From: Dendrolimus kikuchii
Lineage: Eukaryota > Arthropoda > Insecta > Lepidoptera > Lasiocampidae
Assembly: GCA_019925095.2 (NCBI GenBank)
Contig: CM034401.1
Span: 16,838,338 to 16,902,337, forward strand
Reading direction: 5' to 3'
Length of the DNA: 64,000 nucleotides
In this document: positions 10,560-23,561 of the stretch, piece after piece
Layout: each line of letters begins with the position of its first letter
How positions within the stretch are numbered: the stretch's first letter is position 1
Translations under genes and position numbers: made by a program
Notes under the pieces: generated by a model
Database searches by the model: none
The model's input: only the letters and a program-made list of their open reading frames with translations
What the model was told of the DNA's origin: nothing

Positions 10560-11340
10560 CAGGTGGGGGAAATGCTATTTACGCACAATACCGGGTCCTT
10601 TGCAAGGGATTAGACCATAGTTGATCATGGAGGCCTTCCCAGAAGGGGCAATCCAAACAGTAATCAACAGGCTTGTGTGGAGACTCGAGCCCAAATGGCT
10701 AATACCCACTAAAACCACCCTCCTCCGACGGCCCCGCGCTTATGGCAGGAAAGGCATGAGACTTAGAACGTAGTTATGCCCACGCCGATCCTAGCGCAAT
10801 AAGTGCCTGAGAAAGCCCCTGGAAGAGCTAACTCACTTCGACGACAGGGGTGAAGACTCCTCTGCTCCCTTGATGCATGAGGGCCCCTGAAACGGTAATG
10901 ATCATCGCTCTGCAGCATGGCTTGCACCAGGCTGCCAAGCGAATCAATCGGATCTACTATTGTCTCGAGTTCAAACCTCTATGGTGCCCAAGCTGCACAC
11001 TCGACTAGCGTATGAAACGCCGTGTAAAGCGCGCCACACTGGTGGCATTGGAGTGAAGACTGACAGCCCGCAATCTGAAGGTCAGAGTCCCGCGTTTCCG
11101 CGAGAGCCATCGCAACAGCTGCGGTCGAGTCGCTTCCACCGTATCAACGCCGGCCACAGGGTTTTCCAACTCTACCGACCAAGATTAGCAGAACCGCGCT
11201 GGGCGGAGCAGAGCTCGACGCTGGCGGTCGTCGTCGGAAGGGAGGGGTGTTTGGGGAGGAGGTTTGGGAGGAAGGGGAAGGAATACAAGGATTTGGAGTG
11301 GATAGGTGGGATATCACTGTCACGGAGTGAAGGGGGAATG
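10560..11340 (-). pseudogene. R1-clade LINE C-terminus and 3' UTR relic
   Basis: The minus strand across about 11060-10890 reads CHQCGALYTAFHTLVECAAW, a stop, then RFELETIVDPIDSLGSLVQA. This is the CCHC knuckle and following helix of R1/TRAS-type ORF2. Just upstream a frame reads GTLTFRL, the same phrase as in the 1.5-2.1 kb relic. The lower-coordinate part (10560-10800) is the 3' UTR side and shares the CCCACTAAAACC phrase. Stops and frameshifts make it non-functional. Confidence 0.7.
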
Positions 11341-11726
11341 TGACAATGGCCGCTAAGGGCCCCGGGGAGGCATCCCCTTGTACCGCTTCCTGGACGGAGA
11401 CGAGTTCAGGGCGGCACCCCCTGGGGGATGATCCGCTTGGATACAGTAACGTGCTCCAATGTATACGCTGCGAAGAGCGAAGTCAAGGTCACTTTGCTGT
11501 AGGGTTGCCACCTTTTTTGAAGAACATATAGTATTTTTGTTTTTTGAATCGTAAAATATACTATTTTTGGGAAAGAAAAAAAATAGTATACATTTCTTTT
11601 TGATTCATTATTTTATTATTGAATTTTTCATGTGTATTTATTATTACTTTTTGCTTTGGCAAGCCGTTTTAAAATTTTTTTAAATAATACATTTTTTGGT
11701 ATAATATAATATCGAATATAATCTTT

Positions 11727-12040
11727 ATCCGTGCAGGAACGGAGAAAGAATACAATTTCCTGCGGCCGGGCGGCCTGTCGTAAGAGGCGACTTAACAACC
11801 CACAGCCAGGTGGTAGGGCATTTGCCCGACTGGATGGCTACCACCCCTGGTCTAAAGTATGTCGTCATAACAACCTTGAGTTGTGTTCCGGCATTAGTAA
11901 CCAGGTTCCAGTCTCCCTTAAGAGAGGAGCAGCGCATTTGTAGCAACTTTGGTGTTGCAAATGCCCATAGGCGATGGTAACCGCTTTCCATCAAGTGGGC
12001 CGTCTGCCTGTCTGCTGATCTCCTGCAATAAAAAAAAATA
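11727..12040 (+). repeat. SINE-like family S1, copy 5
   Basis: Full-length S1 element, head ATCCGTGCAGGAACGG, end CTCCTGCAATAAAAAAAAATA. One of the best-preserved copies. Confidence 0.85.
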
Positions 12041-12044
12041 AGTT

Positions 12045-15000
12045 ATAACATATAATCGAATACAATGCAAGAAAACTTAACTTATTTGTATTGTATTCTA
12101 CTCAAAGTCCCTCAAGACTATAAGTAGAATACTAAGCCCAGATCACCGTCTATTAATATATTTTAGGAAGACGTATATAATAGAATAGAATATATACATA
12201 AGAGCGGAGAGTCTATATACTCTCAAATTTTTCGCCCTTAAATTAAAATTTACAAAGAAATCTAATATAGAATTTCTTTAGTTTAGGTTGGCTGTGATAA
12301 TATGTCTAGTGATAGATATCCTACGTTGTGTGTATAAATATTGTAGTAGCTCAGTTCTATGGAAATTTGTCTGGACAAGCAAATCATCTAAAAGTTTAGA
12401 AGTTGTTTTATCATACGCAGTATAATTCGCGACTTGTAATTATCTATTCATTTATAGAACGACTGCCTGTCGTTAGTTACCTACTTAGACCATTCAACCA
12501 GGTTACCTATAACGAGACTAGGATGAACAGAATAGACCGTTGCTGAATACCATCTTATACCTATGTATTTCAATATATAAATACATTATTAATATGAATT
12601 TAATTGATTAGGGTTTGATATTAGAATGTTATGTGTATATAATATGTATGTAGTGATATGTAATAAATATGATACGTATAAATAAATATAATACATGTGT
12701 AGTGTAAATATAAGTATATATGTAAGTATGTATATGTAATTATGTAATATGTACGAATAATATGGTGAGTAATATTATTTATGATATTAAGTGTGATTTT
12801 AGTGATTATGAATTAAGAGTTTAGTGATATATAAATAGTATAATAGACTATAAGTATGTGGAGTTTGGGAAGGGATTTAATTAATGAAGATTTAATAAAA
12901 AGGTATAATAAACCCAAAATGCCTTCCACCCGGGTCAAGAAGTGATCCCTCACAATCACTTTTTATTATACCTTCAGGATTAGAAAGGAACTAGTTGATG
13001 AACCAATCCCAAAATTATATCCTTTAAATATTATGTGAGTCATTTAGGCCGATAATCCAGTTCGGTTAATGTGTGTGTGTGTAAGGCCAGAATTGGGTTT
13101 TGAGAGTGCCGAAGCAACTCACAAAAATACATAGCGTCCTTTCGGTACTCAGTATCATAATACTGTCCCATGAGGCTATCTAGAATAAATAGGCTGTCTT
13201 TCTGTAAATAGAATTTTGACGCCGAGTAATTGGTAATATAGCACTCAGGTGGGAAGCACTTACTAGTCACGCATGTATTGATTTGAGATATAGGCCACGT
13301 AGACGAGCGTTTTAACCAAACATTCCATATCAGCATTTAAATGACTAACAATAATTTGTTGAAAGTGCCAAAATGCAACTTTCAAAAATACATTGTGAAC
13401 ATATCAGACGGTTCGGATATTTCGAACGTGCACTGCGAGTTACTGTGTCTAGGCCAACTATCTATTAAAGAATCATCGACCATAGTTAGACAAGTAAGCT
13501 ATAATAGCGCTCAAGCAGATACACGGCTGACGAACACAAGTATTATATAATTTAATTACAATATAAAATATTGGCTCATTCCCCAGTATGAGGATAGGAA
13601 GGGTATAACATGATACCATTGGCATAACCTTACCTTTTAAGTGTTTTAATTTGAGATAAATAACCATAAACAGTCATTTAGATCAGAGTCAATTCCACTG
13701 ATAATCAACACAGAAAGGCAGGCATTCAATGCCGAACTGAATTTAATAGTTCATTGGTGAGTCATTTCTTCCTAAAAACAGTCCAAGTCAAACTAGACCG
13801 GACAACAAGAGCCGTTTACTTAAGCAGACAAGACAGTTAGAGCACTGACTCGAGGCACTTCCCGGTAACAAACCATTCCGCCGCATTTGTCTAATCGACG
13901 TTTGCGAACGACCTATGTGTAAAACACAAACTGTCGAATGAGTATGTCACGATAATAAATATCGTACCCAGGTAGGCAAGAATCATGTACTATAGCTACG
14001 ATGTACAAATCTCAAGAACTAATCGAGCTATCTGTCCATTTTGCCAAGCACTGCATTGCATTTGAAGGCATAATTGCCAAACAAAGCAATTTATAAGGTA
14101 GAAATGACTAGACAAGAACTTGTAAGTCAAGAATAGAATAAATATGTATAGGGCTTTTAACCCTGATCCAATTTAAACTGGCATGGATTTACCACAAATG
14201 AAAACACATTATCTCGTTGAAGATTATTATAAATGATAAGTTACAACTACTTTACGTTGATATACACATGTATATAATGTCTTGTATAGAACAAAATATA
14301 TCTGTGTAAAGTATAAGGATTGTAACGTAAACTTCATTTATATAGTTGTTGATATAATAAATATTAAACATTTATATAATGTTTCGTGTTATAAAATGAT
14401 GTATTAAACAATATCAATTAATCGTTAATCTAGTTGTATCCTCAACCTTTGCTTTAAAGACAGGGGACTCGCTATCAGAATAAGTATTATATAACCACTA
14501 CTAAAACTACTACAACTGTATACTATAATTCGTATAATATCAAATGATTTCGTCAGAAAACAAAGTCCAGTAGCTCCGTATTTATCGCTTTATGAATGGC
14601 GCCCCATAGACTTATTTTAAGTAAGAGAACCAATATTATAATCGAGAAGTTTGAATTCAACGACTTCAAAGATATACTTCAATCAAAGATGTTTGAAATA
14701 CGTATATTTGATTATAGTGCTTTAAATAAATAGTCAACGTTATTTACCGCTGTGATTTTGTATAAAAATACGAGATACCTATTACTAATTGATTAATAAT
14801 TAATTAAGTTTTGTCAACATTATGATGTCCAACAGATCATATAATGAATTAGATATAATTTTGAATGAAATATTCAATCATATTGCTTAAACGTAGAATT
14901 ACTCAGATTAAAAAAAATCATTATAAAATATATTTTAATACACCTAATAAACAGTTACTCGACTATTTTGGATTAATATGAAAATTACGTACATTACTCA

Positions 15001-15850
15001 ACCTGAATTTTAATTGAAGAATCTTGCTTATTACAAAACTTCGTGGATTCCGGACGAACTCTATTCAGCCACCTATAGGCTGCTAAAAGCAAACAACTAT
15101 AAGCAATACGACTAACATGCTAGTCCTCGTCATTAAACGGGGACTCTATTACTCACGTAACCGCTACTATTATTTCAGGATATCGATGGCTGCAATGCGC
15201 CTAACTGGAACCACTTCTAACCTATCGATCTCCGCACAGATCGGACTAACAGTTCGGAATACTAATTTCTAAAACTTTGACGTCTATAAAATTTTATTAT
15301 AGAAAATGATTTATCACAAGATTATTAATTAATTTGTCGAATTGACTCTAAACTGCTACTAATCTAGTGACTACAACTTCGTTCGCGTAGCTCATCGGCG
15401 TGCCCGGAGCTATATTTCGACCGCGTGATCCAATATTAAGAACCCGATGGATCTCAGACTTGACAGCGAGGTTTCGACCTCTGAACGAAAGATAAGACAA
15501 CTGTCAAATCTTCAAGCAAAACTCGCGATTTCACGCTTCGAAAGACTGTCTAGAATTCTTCACGAGAGGCCTTGTATAAGTCTGTCTGAAAATCTGTCAG
15601 AGTTTCCCCAAAAGTCTGTGTAAAAGTCTATACAAGAACCTTCGTGAGACCTCGTTGAAAGTCTCCCGATTCTTCCTGATTTACTATCCCGATTTTCCCG
15701 ATTCCTCCCGATTTCTCCCCCCGATTTCGCGCTCTCTCTCTCGATTTCTGTCTGATTTCTCTCCCCAAAACGACCGTTTCTCAGGCTTTTATTGTCAAAA
15801 ATCCTGCCACCACCACTTCCAATAAGAGGGTGTTCTTTCATTAGTTGGAC
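12045..15850. other. 3.8-kb region of unknown nature
   Basis: No recognised gene, repeat or transposon signature. It includes a 13-bp inverted repeat (AAGGTATAATAAA at 12900-12912 and its inverse at 12962-12974, spacer 49 nt) and a (GT)n run at 13068-13080. At about 15650-15760 there is a pyrimidine-rich stretch with repeated CCCGATT words (CCTCCCGATTTCTCCC type). On the minus strand that stretch gives a 93-codon frame, low-complexity and charged, unlikely to be a protein. The whole region could be an old LTR element or host intergenic DNA; I cannot decide. Confidence 0.3.
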
Positions 15851-18700
15851 CGCCCCTTTCAGCGATCCTTGATTGTTTACGCATTATTATTTGTAAATTA
15901 GACCTAATTAGCCTTAGTTTAAGAGCGTTAGTTAAATATGATTGAGAAATTATCGATCAATCGATCTATACTGCGATTTCAAATATGTGTCTTAACTGTG
16001 TTACTATAAGATTCAGGTTAACTTATATTCAATAATGATTAATTTCTTAGACCCTGTAAATTCCTATCGTCATTTCTCTATTCGTTGACTATGTTTTAAA
16101 ATGTAAATAAAATAGTAAATTAATTTTCAATACAATCATACAAAGTATTAGTTCTGATTTTTCTACTTTTAATGCTTCTTACTTGTTTTCTATAGAGTAC
16201 AAAAGTTTTTATTATATAAGTACAACTTTAATGAATTATAATTTAAAAATAAAATTCATAAGCATAGTGGATCCGGTATTAATTTGAGGGAGGTTATTGG
16301 TAGTGTTGTTCAGATCTTCGGCAATTTTTTTATAGAGAATTAAAATATGTATGTAATTTAGAAGATCTCTGCTAGTAGTATAGTAAAAACTAGAAATCGG
16401 ACACCCAAAAATCAGTGCTAAGTCAGAATACCTTTAATATATTGAGTGTTAGGCTCGATTCACACTATGATGTCATTAACGGTTTAATCTCGCTCCTGTT
16501 TCGGTCATTTGCCGGTTCAGTCAAATATTCATAAGCAAGGAAGAATCAGAAAATTCTCAATATAGTATCGCTTTAGTTCGGAATCAATATCGCATCGGTA
16601 GCAGTTAATTTAAAAGAATATACGTATACGTATCTGGCGAATTTTATTGCACTTTCTAGATCAAAATCCAACGTTATCTTCTTTATCTAAAGTACATAAA
16701 ATGAAATTTCATGCAGTGAAATTTTACTCAAGGGTGTAAAGAAGAAAGCAACAAAACGTATTCTATTTCTTTTCGTTTCTTTAATAGTATGTACCTGTAT
16801 TAACATATGTATAAGTAGATTACATACCTAAGTTCTCGTTTCAAATTTTAACTTGACTGTTTGGTTTTCGGCGTAAGGAATTATCGAACTTTACCAAATT
16901 GTATGTGTCACAACACTATTTTATCAGAATTAATGCGGGTTTCTTAGCTTCCGCAAAGTGCTTTATCGTTGGTTTCGATGAATCGGCTATCGACAGTGTC
17001 CGTTGTTTTTCATTACTTATGTTTCAACGGATTTATTTCGCGTGTCTGGTAAGTGGTAATTTGTTTCAATTAATACTGACGTCTCGCTCTTGATTTTAGC
17101 CTGTGTTAGTGTTTTCAGATTTGTTACTGAATGACACGAATGGTTTTCAATTTGTTACCCAATCCGGAGTTGTAGTGATTACATTGATTAATGGCCGGAT
17201 CCTATATGTGACTATTCATTCACTGGCCTTACCATCGGCTGTATTTTGACATTACGTGTATAGAGCTTACCTATGTCAAATTTTAACCAATAGTAAAATG
17301 TACAAATATTATATTTTGTACTGTATTATAAATCCTATATATTGTATTAATTTAACTCCGGGTTTGCAGAAAACTTGTATAGATTACTGACGAAATTTTT
17401 AGTTTTTTTTTCTTTTCCACCTGCCTATTCATACTTTGATATTGGCAAAATCGGTGTCACTTGCATTGAAGCCAACTACATTAAAGAAAAAAAACTAATG
17501 AACTGTTAGTTAAGATACAGGAACGGGCCATAACAAGCGGTGTGTTATAGAGTTTCTACATATCTAAGTGGACTAAGTGTGTGTATTAGCACACTACTAA
17601 TGGTTTATGTATTAGCACACTCGCATAACAAATTTCCGCGTGCATTAGAAAATGACATCGGTTCTAATAGTGGACCAGAAGTATGAAACACTTAGGTAAT
17701 TTTCTCTCCTATTATACGTATATTGTTATAATTGTTAAAATGAGGTCTGTAACTTGGTACTGGCACCTCAGATGTCAAGTTATATTTAAATATTTTTGAC
17801 ACCACGCTTTTCTCGTGTATTCTTTTGTCCCCGTCATGTCTGTCGTCAATCGTGTATCATTAAACTTATTAAATGCCTTTATATATTTCATAGTGCTCAT
17901 TGTTTACAATTCACACATTCGACCACTGCCGATCCCGAATTTCTACAATAATTAACCAAAAATCCTATGTACCTAAGTAAAAGCCGTGGTAGTTTAAGTG
18001 ACTAATGTACTCAACTCTCAAACTCGCGTTCCTAATGATATCGGTTCGAATGACGAATGAAAAAAGCTCGATTTGACATTTTAGAAAGTCAATAGAACGT
18101 AACTTTGAATGAAATCAACAAAACCAATAACAAGAAATTAATTTATATGCTTGAAAATATACATATTTTTTTACTGGTGCATTATATAATCTTATAAAAC
18201 ATATTTCAATTATTATTTTCCCTTAAATGCCGAAATAACATGAAATTTATAATAATGTCTTATTAATCTATGGCGAAGTCCCAAAAAACAGTTACATTCT
18301 AATGCGTCTTATTTTTAGTTTTAGTGTTGCTACCAAAGGATTGACTTATTTCATTAATTTGATTCGATTAAATAAAAATAAATAAATTACTGCGTATATA
18401 TTTATTCCAAAACCTTAGATTATTTATTTATTTCTAATAAAACAATACTACATAACTGTATTGAAAATAAAAACGATTGAATAAATATTATACGGCTGAA
18501 ATAATAAAAATGTCAATAATCTGTTGGTAGATTAATTGTGATGTGTGTTAAATGCATGCGGCACGCGAAGGGCGATATGAGACCAAACTTTCGCGCTCTA
18601 TCTCGATTTTGTGAGATATTTGTGTGACATAAAAAGTAATTAACTTAAAATAAATCAAACGATCACAAAATCGTATAATTTTTAAATAGTCTTGTTAATA
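15850..18700. other. gene-free AT-rich stretch
   Basis: No supported gene. A phrase near 17190-17290 (GGATCCTATATGTGACTATT... then TTTTGACAT and ATGTCAAATTTT) recurs in related form at about 28545-28600 and 30585-30680, so it is part of a dispersed repeat. Confidence 0.35.
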
Positions 18701-18711
18701 TTTTTTATTTT

Positions 18712-19018
18712 TTATTGTAGGAGGTCAGCAGACAGGCAGATGGCCCACTTTATGGAAAGCGGTTACCATCGCCTATGGACATTTGCAACACCAAAGGTGC
18801 TACAAATGCGCTGCTGCTCTCTTAAGGGAGACTGGAACCCGGTCACTAATGCCGGAACACAACTCAAGGTTGTTATGGCGACATACTTTAGACCAGGGGT
18901 GGTAGCCATCCAGTCGGGCAAATGCCCTACCACCTGGCTGTGGGTTATTAAGTCGCCTCTTACGACAGGCCGCACGGCCGCAGCAAATTGTATTCTTTCT
19001 CCGTTCCTGCACGGATAA
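18712..19018 (-). repeat. SINE-like family S1, copy 6
   Basis: Full-length. The tail is at 18700-18718 (T-rich then TTATTGTAG on plus) and the head at 19018 (CCGTTCCTGCACGGAT on plus). Confidence 0.85.
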
Positions 19019-19103
19019 AAGAAAGAAAAGATAATAGTCGGTTAACTTGATTAACGACTGACGAACTGTCAAATAGGGCCTATAATTTTGTGAATAGAAT
19101 AGG

Positions 19104-19150
19104 CATGGAAGTAAGAAGTACTACGTACAACAGTACTTATTACTTCCATG
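19104..19150. repeat. 19-bp-arm hairpin
   Basis: CATGGAAGTAAGAAGTACT at 19104-19122 pairs with 19132-19150 with one mismatch and a 9-nt loop. No adjacent gene; could be a miniature palindromic repeat. Confidence 0.6.
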
Positions 19151-19394
19151 AGAATATGTAATTGTGAATCCTAATGTACGTATTGTTGCAATTACTATCT
19201 GCTGACAGTGAAATAGTACGGGTTGCGGCGCGACACCCATACAAATGGCGGCGATGATATGATGATGAGAGAATAATGATGGGATGTGGTGATAAATTAT
19301 AGTAAACTGGCTATAATTATGCATTAAATAAATCCTAGATTATTATGCCAGACTTATGAAAAATTATGATAATGATTAATAAAGATGTATAAAA

Positions 19395-19569
19395 CTAGAG
19401 TTCCTGGCAGACTTTGTCCGACCCTGAAAAATAAAAATTTAGTTCCCGTTCCCAGCGCCACCTACCGGTTCCAATTATGAATCTAAACTATCCGGAGACC
19501 CACTCGATAAAGTTGTTCTCAAGTTATGCGCGTACATACATTACTACGATTCATTTTTACTTATATAGA
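19395..19569 (-). mobile_element. Helitron family B, short copy
   Basis: On the minus strand it begins A|TCTATATAAG at 19569 and ends CTAG|T at 19395. Before the end is a hairpin region, GGTCGGACAAAGTCTGCC, related to the GGCAGA/TCTGCC stem of the copies at 61.3 and 22.9 kb. A 'CCGGTAGGTGGCGCTG' phrase is shared with the other B copies. Confidence 0.65.
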
Positions 19570-20199
19570 TGATAACGATTAATAAAATGATATTGTGTTA
19601 TATACGACACAAGAGAGCGACCGAGCATGTCCACTTATTGACTTCGGCGTATTCGGTTCACACGGACACTTATAAGCATGGGTTTTCTTATGTAGAACTT
19701 ATAAATAATGTATGTACATGGCCCGTACAGAAAGAAAACATCGTGATGAAACCAACGTATCGGGGTAATTGGAGGCAGAATGGATAATATAACCACCACA
19801 CTTGTACATGAATAGTAGATTGTTACACGAGAGCTGAAAGTGGCCTATTTAGGCACGAGGTCGCACAGCATAGCGAGGGTGCTAATAGTTCGAATGCCTT
19901 AATAAGCCTTTCTCCTGAGATGAACACTGCTTTTAATTTCCATCACGAGGAAAGTACATCAAAACTGATTAATTAAACAAACAACTACTTCTCTAATGAA
20001 ATCAGGCGTTAAATCCAATCTAAATCTGATGAACTCATTTAATACGTCACATATATATTTTTTTTTTTTTTTATGTTTAAATAGTTGCATTTTATCACCA
20101 TATCTTGTATATGTAACTTATGTGTATATTTGTATATATAGTATAGTTATATATTTATTATTAAAATGTAAGTAATCGTACAATAATTATATGTATACC

Positions 20200-20358
20200 A
20201 CCATCGCCACTCCTAATCAGCAATACTCTTGCCACGGGTTGTCTGGAAGAGATCGCTTTTTAGCGAAAAGACCGCCCTTTGTACACAATTAGTATAATAC
20301 TAGTTCGTAAGTTTTCTGTAATGGTGTACAATAAAGTGTTATCTATCTATCTATCTAC
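20200..20358 (+). repeat. LINE/SINE 3' end with (ATCT)n tail
   Basis: Contains TTGTCTGGAAGAGATCGCTT, TTAGCGAAAAGACCGCC and a terminal CAATAAAGTGTT followed by (ATCT)4. A sister copy at 21985-22115 ends with (TATTC)n. Different short tandem tails on a shared 3' segment are typical of LINE-mobilised elements. Confidence 0.6.
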
Positions 20359-20634
20359 CAGCCAGTATGTTTTTGTCACTGACTATAGTAAATATTTAAC
20401 TCAAATTTATGTAAATTAAATAATAATTAAGTGAAAAGTAATTTTTTAAGTGTACAATTATGTTACAAAATTGATAATATTTTTTTATTTCAATCTATGC
20501 CGCGATCAACAGTGGCTGCAAAAGAGTTGAGACATGAGTGGTATGTATTATTTATGGTTCGCATAGTTTTAAATTTTTTTACAACAAAGAAAATCGTATC
20601 ACACGGGTGAAAAGAGTACTTTTCGCCTGTATAT

Positions 20635-20670
20635 AATAAATAAATAAAGCAGTAGCTTTATTTATTTATT
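20635..20670. repeat. perfect 16-bp-arm hairpin
   Basis: AATAAATAAATAAAGC, loop AGTA, exact inverse. Immediately upstream (about 20605-20628) is a second short palindrome GGTGAAAAG-AGTA-CTTTTCGCC with the same AGTA centre. Confidence 0.6.
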
Positions 20671-21269
20671 TTATTTTATTAGAATCTCCAACAAAGGATA
20701 CACGTAACCTTAAATTTTTAATCAATGTGCTCCTTCAATTACTGGAGACCACGACATGCGTAAAAACTAAACATAATATAAATTTAATGTGTAATATATA
20801 ATACAGTAATACTTATATAAAAAGCTAAACAATATAATTATGCACTATTTAAATGTTCATGTGGTATGGGTATGTTGTAAATGAATGCGTGTTCTAGTAA
20901 ACCAAGATTATTTATTCACGCATACATGTGCATTATATTATTACAATGAGTAACGCGTCGCGGGTTTCGAATGATGGAAGACAACTGCCACTCTGTGCGC
21001 GTCGCATTACATTCGATGCAATTCGCTGAGTACGCAGTGTCCCCACAATAATATTATATATTCGTGATAGAATACATAATTACATATATAGATAAATTAG
21101 TTTACTAATAAAAAAAAATTGTTTATGTCATAGGTACACAGATTTCGATCAGGCAACTCTAAGTGTACTTTCAGTATATGAGAAATTAATTTCACACTGT
21201 GTTTTCCTTGACTGTTATCACATTGTTGTTATAAGATGAAATATATTTTTGGTAAAATCTATGTGTAAT

Positions 21270-21450
21270 TATTAGATGGAGCTACAGTCGTACGACATCG
21301 CGCTATGGTTTGATTCGTTCGTTATAAACAGGGCATATCTAAAAGTAGTCTCTCTAGCTTACGTGGCCGTGTAATAATTAGGAAATATTTCTGTTTGTAT
21401 TGTATTTTTGCAGGAGGTTAGTGAGTTTCTTGACTTCACACTTAGTTATT
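21270..21450 (+). repeat. dispersed repeat U1, copy 1
   Basis: Shares with 26448-26625 the ordered phrases TAGATG, CAGTCG, GCGCTATGGTTTGA, a GTCTCT-containing block, and TTGTATTTTTG followed by GGAG/GAAG and a GACTT block. The family is not recognised. Confidence 0.45.
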
Positions 21451-21984
21451 TTTTTTGTTGGATTTTATGGCTTGGTTTCTAGACCTTTAAGCCAGATCTT
21501 AGTATACAAGATTTCTTCATTTTCTTAAGCCTATGTGTAGCACAGCTAAACTATAGGTTATCAGCTGGTGCTATTCAACGGAGTTCTTGTGACAACTTAA
21601 AAAGCCACATTTGACTCTATACAGTTCACTTTTCTCACAAAACACATAATTACTACTCAAAAACTATCAATATCCTACAACTATTGTTAATTTTAGAGTA
21701 ATTTTACACATTTTTAGAAAATAAAACTGCACAGCACAACGTCTCCTTTCAGTTCCCGCCAAAAACTCAGTTATTTTAATTAAAGGTGGCCGTGGGTAGT
21801 GTTGAGTAGGATTACACGGTTATCAAATGGGTTTGTAAAATAGTAACATGTGTTGGCATTTTATATTTATCACAGCTAATATGTATTGTATATAAATATG
21901 TGTAATTTTATATACTATTAATATATGTATATATGATTGTATATATTTTAAACAATGCGCTCTGAATACCGACCCATTATTAGA

Positions 21985-22115
21985 AATGTAAAATTATCTC
22001 CAGAATGTTGTCTGGAAGAAATCGCTGTTAGCGATAAGACCGCCGATTGTACTAGTTATATAATTGTTAACTCATATGTAATATTTTCTTGTGTGCAATA
22101 AAGAATATTCTATTC
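21985..22115 (+). repeat. LINE/SINE 3' end with (TATTC)n tail
   Basis: TTGTCTGGAAGAAATCGCTG, TTAGCGATAAGACCGCC and GTGTGCAATAAAGAATATTC followed by TATTC repeats. Same family as 20200-20358. Confidence 0.6.
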
Positions 22116-22125
22116 TATTCTAATA

Positions 22126-22909
22126 TCTATATATATGCATAAAATAAAGTCGTGTTAGTTACAATATTTATAACTCTAGAACGACTGGACCAATTTTTAT
22201 GATTTTTGTGTGTTTGGAATTGTCTTCGTCCGGAATAGGATAATAAGTATTAAAATATGATATATATGAAAAAAATATATCATTAAAGATACACAAATCA
22301 GTACACAATATCACTACACTAATTACACAACATCAGTCTAGCCATTCATTTGTTATGATCTTTCCGGGCCGATTTCGGCAATGGTGACAGCATTTCAACT
22401 CATTTTCATTTGTCTGATTTAGGTGACTTATTTTTATGTGTGTTTGTTTATTATTATTATTGAACCAGGTGGATGGCGTTGTAATCGGGTTCCAGGATTT
22501 AGGTGAAACTACTTTGTGTGTGTTCAAGTTGATGCCGGGATAGTTTAGATTCACGATTAGACTCGGTAGGTGGCACCGCTGAACACCTCTTTAACGGTGG
22601 GACTGATTTTGAGGATTTTTTTGTGATTTTTCAAGTAGAAGTTGATGTCAGGAGCCTTAAGAACAGACGAGCGTGCATGACAAGAGCTATGAATGTCAAA
22701 GAAGCAAGTGAGGTGTGTAAGAATAAGCTTAAATGGCGCTCTGATGTACATGCCTACCAGGGAACTGGCGTGAAGTTATGTATGTATGTATTTTTCAAGG
22801 AGATTCGAGAATGGTTTAGATTAACAATTGGTCCCGATTGATGGCACTGCAATCGGTTTCTAGATTTTTATTTTTTAGGGGCAAGACAACGTCTGCCGGG
22901 TACAGCAAG
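22126..22909 (+). mobile_element. Helitron family B, long composite copy
   Basis: Starts A|TCTATATATATGCATAAAA at 22126, matching the 27807 copy. The 3' end carries GGCAAGACAACGTCTGCC and CAAG|T, a mutated form of the CTAG|T end. The phrase 'gattcacaatt / ggtggcgctgcaatc' occurs twice (about 22445-22575 and 22800-22860), suggesting a partial internal duplication or a second nested copy. An RTE fragment is inserted at 22636-22790. Confidence 0.55.
22636..22790 (+). mobile_element. RTE-clade LINE short 3' fragment
   Basis: About 155 bp matching the last ~150 bp of the 8063-8621 RTE copy, beginning in GTTGATGTCAGGAGCCTTAA and ending GAAGTTATGTATGTATGTA. The target-site duplication is TTTTTCAAG at 22627-22635 and 22791-22799. 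Confidence 0.85.
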
Positions 22910-22914
22910 TATAT

Positions 22915-23210
22915 TTATAGATGTTATGAAACTACAGTAGTAGTAAGTAATCGTATAATAGTGTCATAATTGAATAGATTATCTCACGAAACAATACCTA
23001 TTTTAAGGCAAATGTTTATTGATCTGTTACAGTGAATAAAAAGGATTAGTTAGTGAATATGAAACTGTTATATTTACTGAACGTTTTGGTGGCATTTGTA
23101 ACAGGTATTAACAAGTTGCTGGACATTTTAGATTAGGAACATTTAATTGACGGTACTTTCAAGTACTTTATAGTATTTAAGCTCTGCCTGAGGCGAGGCA
23201 GACACAGTTT
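22915..23210 (+). pseudogene. MULE-like transposase fragment, copy 1
   Basis: About 85% similar by eye to 54946-55240. The encoded phrase in the sister copy, LLDILDCEHLIIDGTFKSF, resembles the start of the DDE domain of Mutator-like (FLYWCH-associated) transposases ('...DGTFK'). Here the frame has a stop within the same phrase (TTTTAGATTAGG). The family assignment is inference from one short motif. Confidence 0.4.
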
Positions 23211-23561
23211 TGACATAGACACACTCTTTGACATGTGAATATTCGTAGAAGCATTGTTGTACTGTTGTAGTAAAGTCTCGTTCCGTTCTTTTTCTTATGT
23301 TTAAGGAGTGAGTAGTAGCGCGACAAACATTTTTATATCTTTAAATTTTAACGTTTTTCAATTTCGAGCTGTATCAGTACAAATGTATTATGTATGGGAC
23401 AAATGTAATGTGTCCTACTCGACACTAGCCGTGGGTTACTATCTAAAATTTCCAAAAGCCTAATTGTATCAGTAATGATTTTTTATAGTGTCTAAAAGTA
23501 ATATTACCTAAACTTTATAACTAAGAATCAAGCTCCTGGTTGTAAGTGATAAATGACCTAA

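Noticed and set aside
14590..14610. TGGCGCC resembling a retroviral-type primer-binding site
   Set aside because: No LTRs, gag/pol frames or following tRNA-complementary sequence could be found; seven bases are too few.
15560..15841. 93-codon frame rich in Arg, Glu and Ser on the minus strand
   Set aside because: It is low-complexity sequence over a CCCGATT-rich pyrimidine tract with no recognisable domain.
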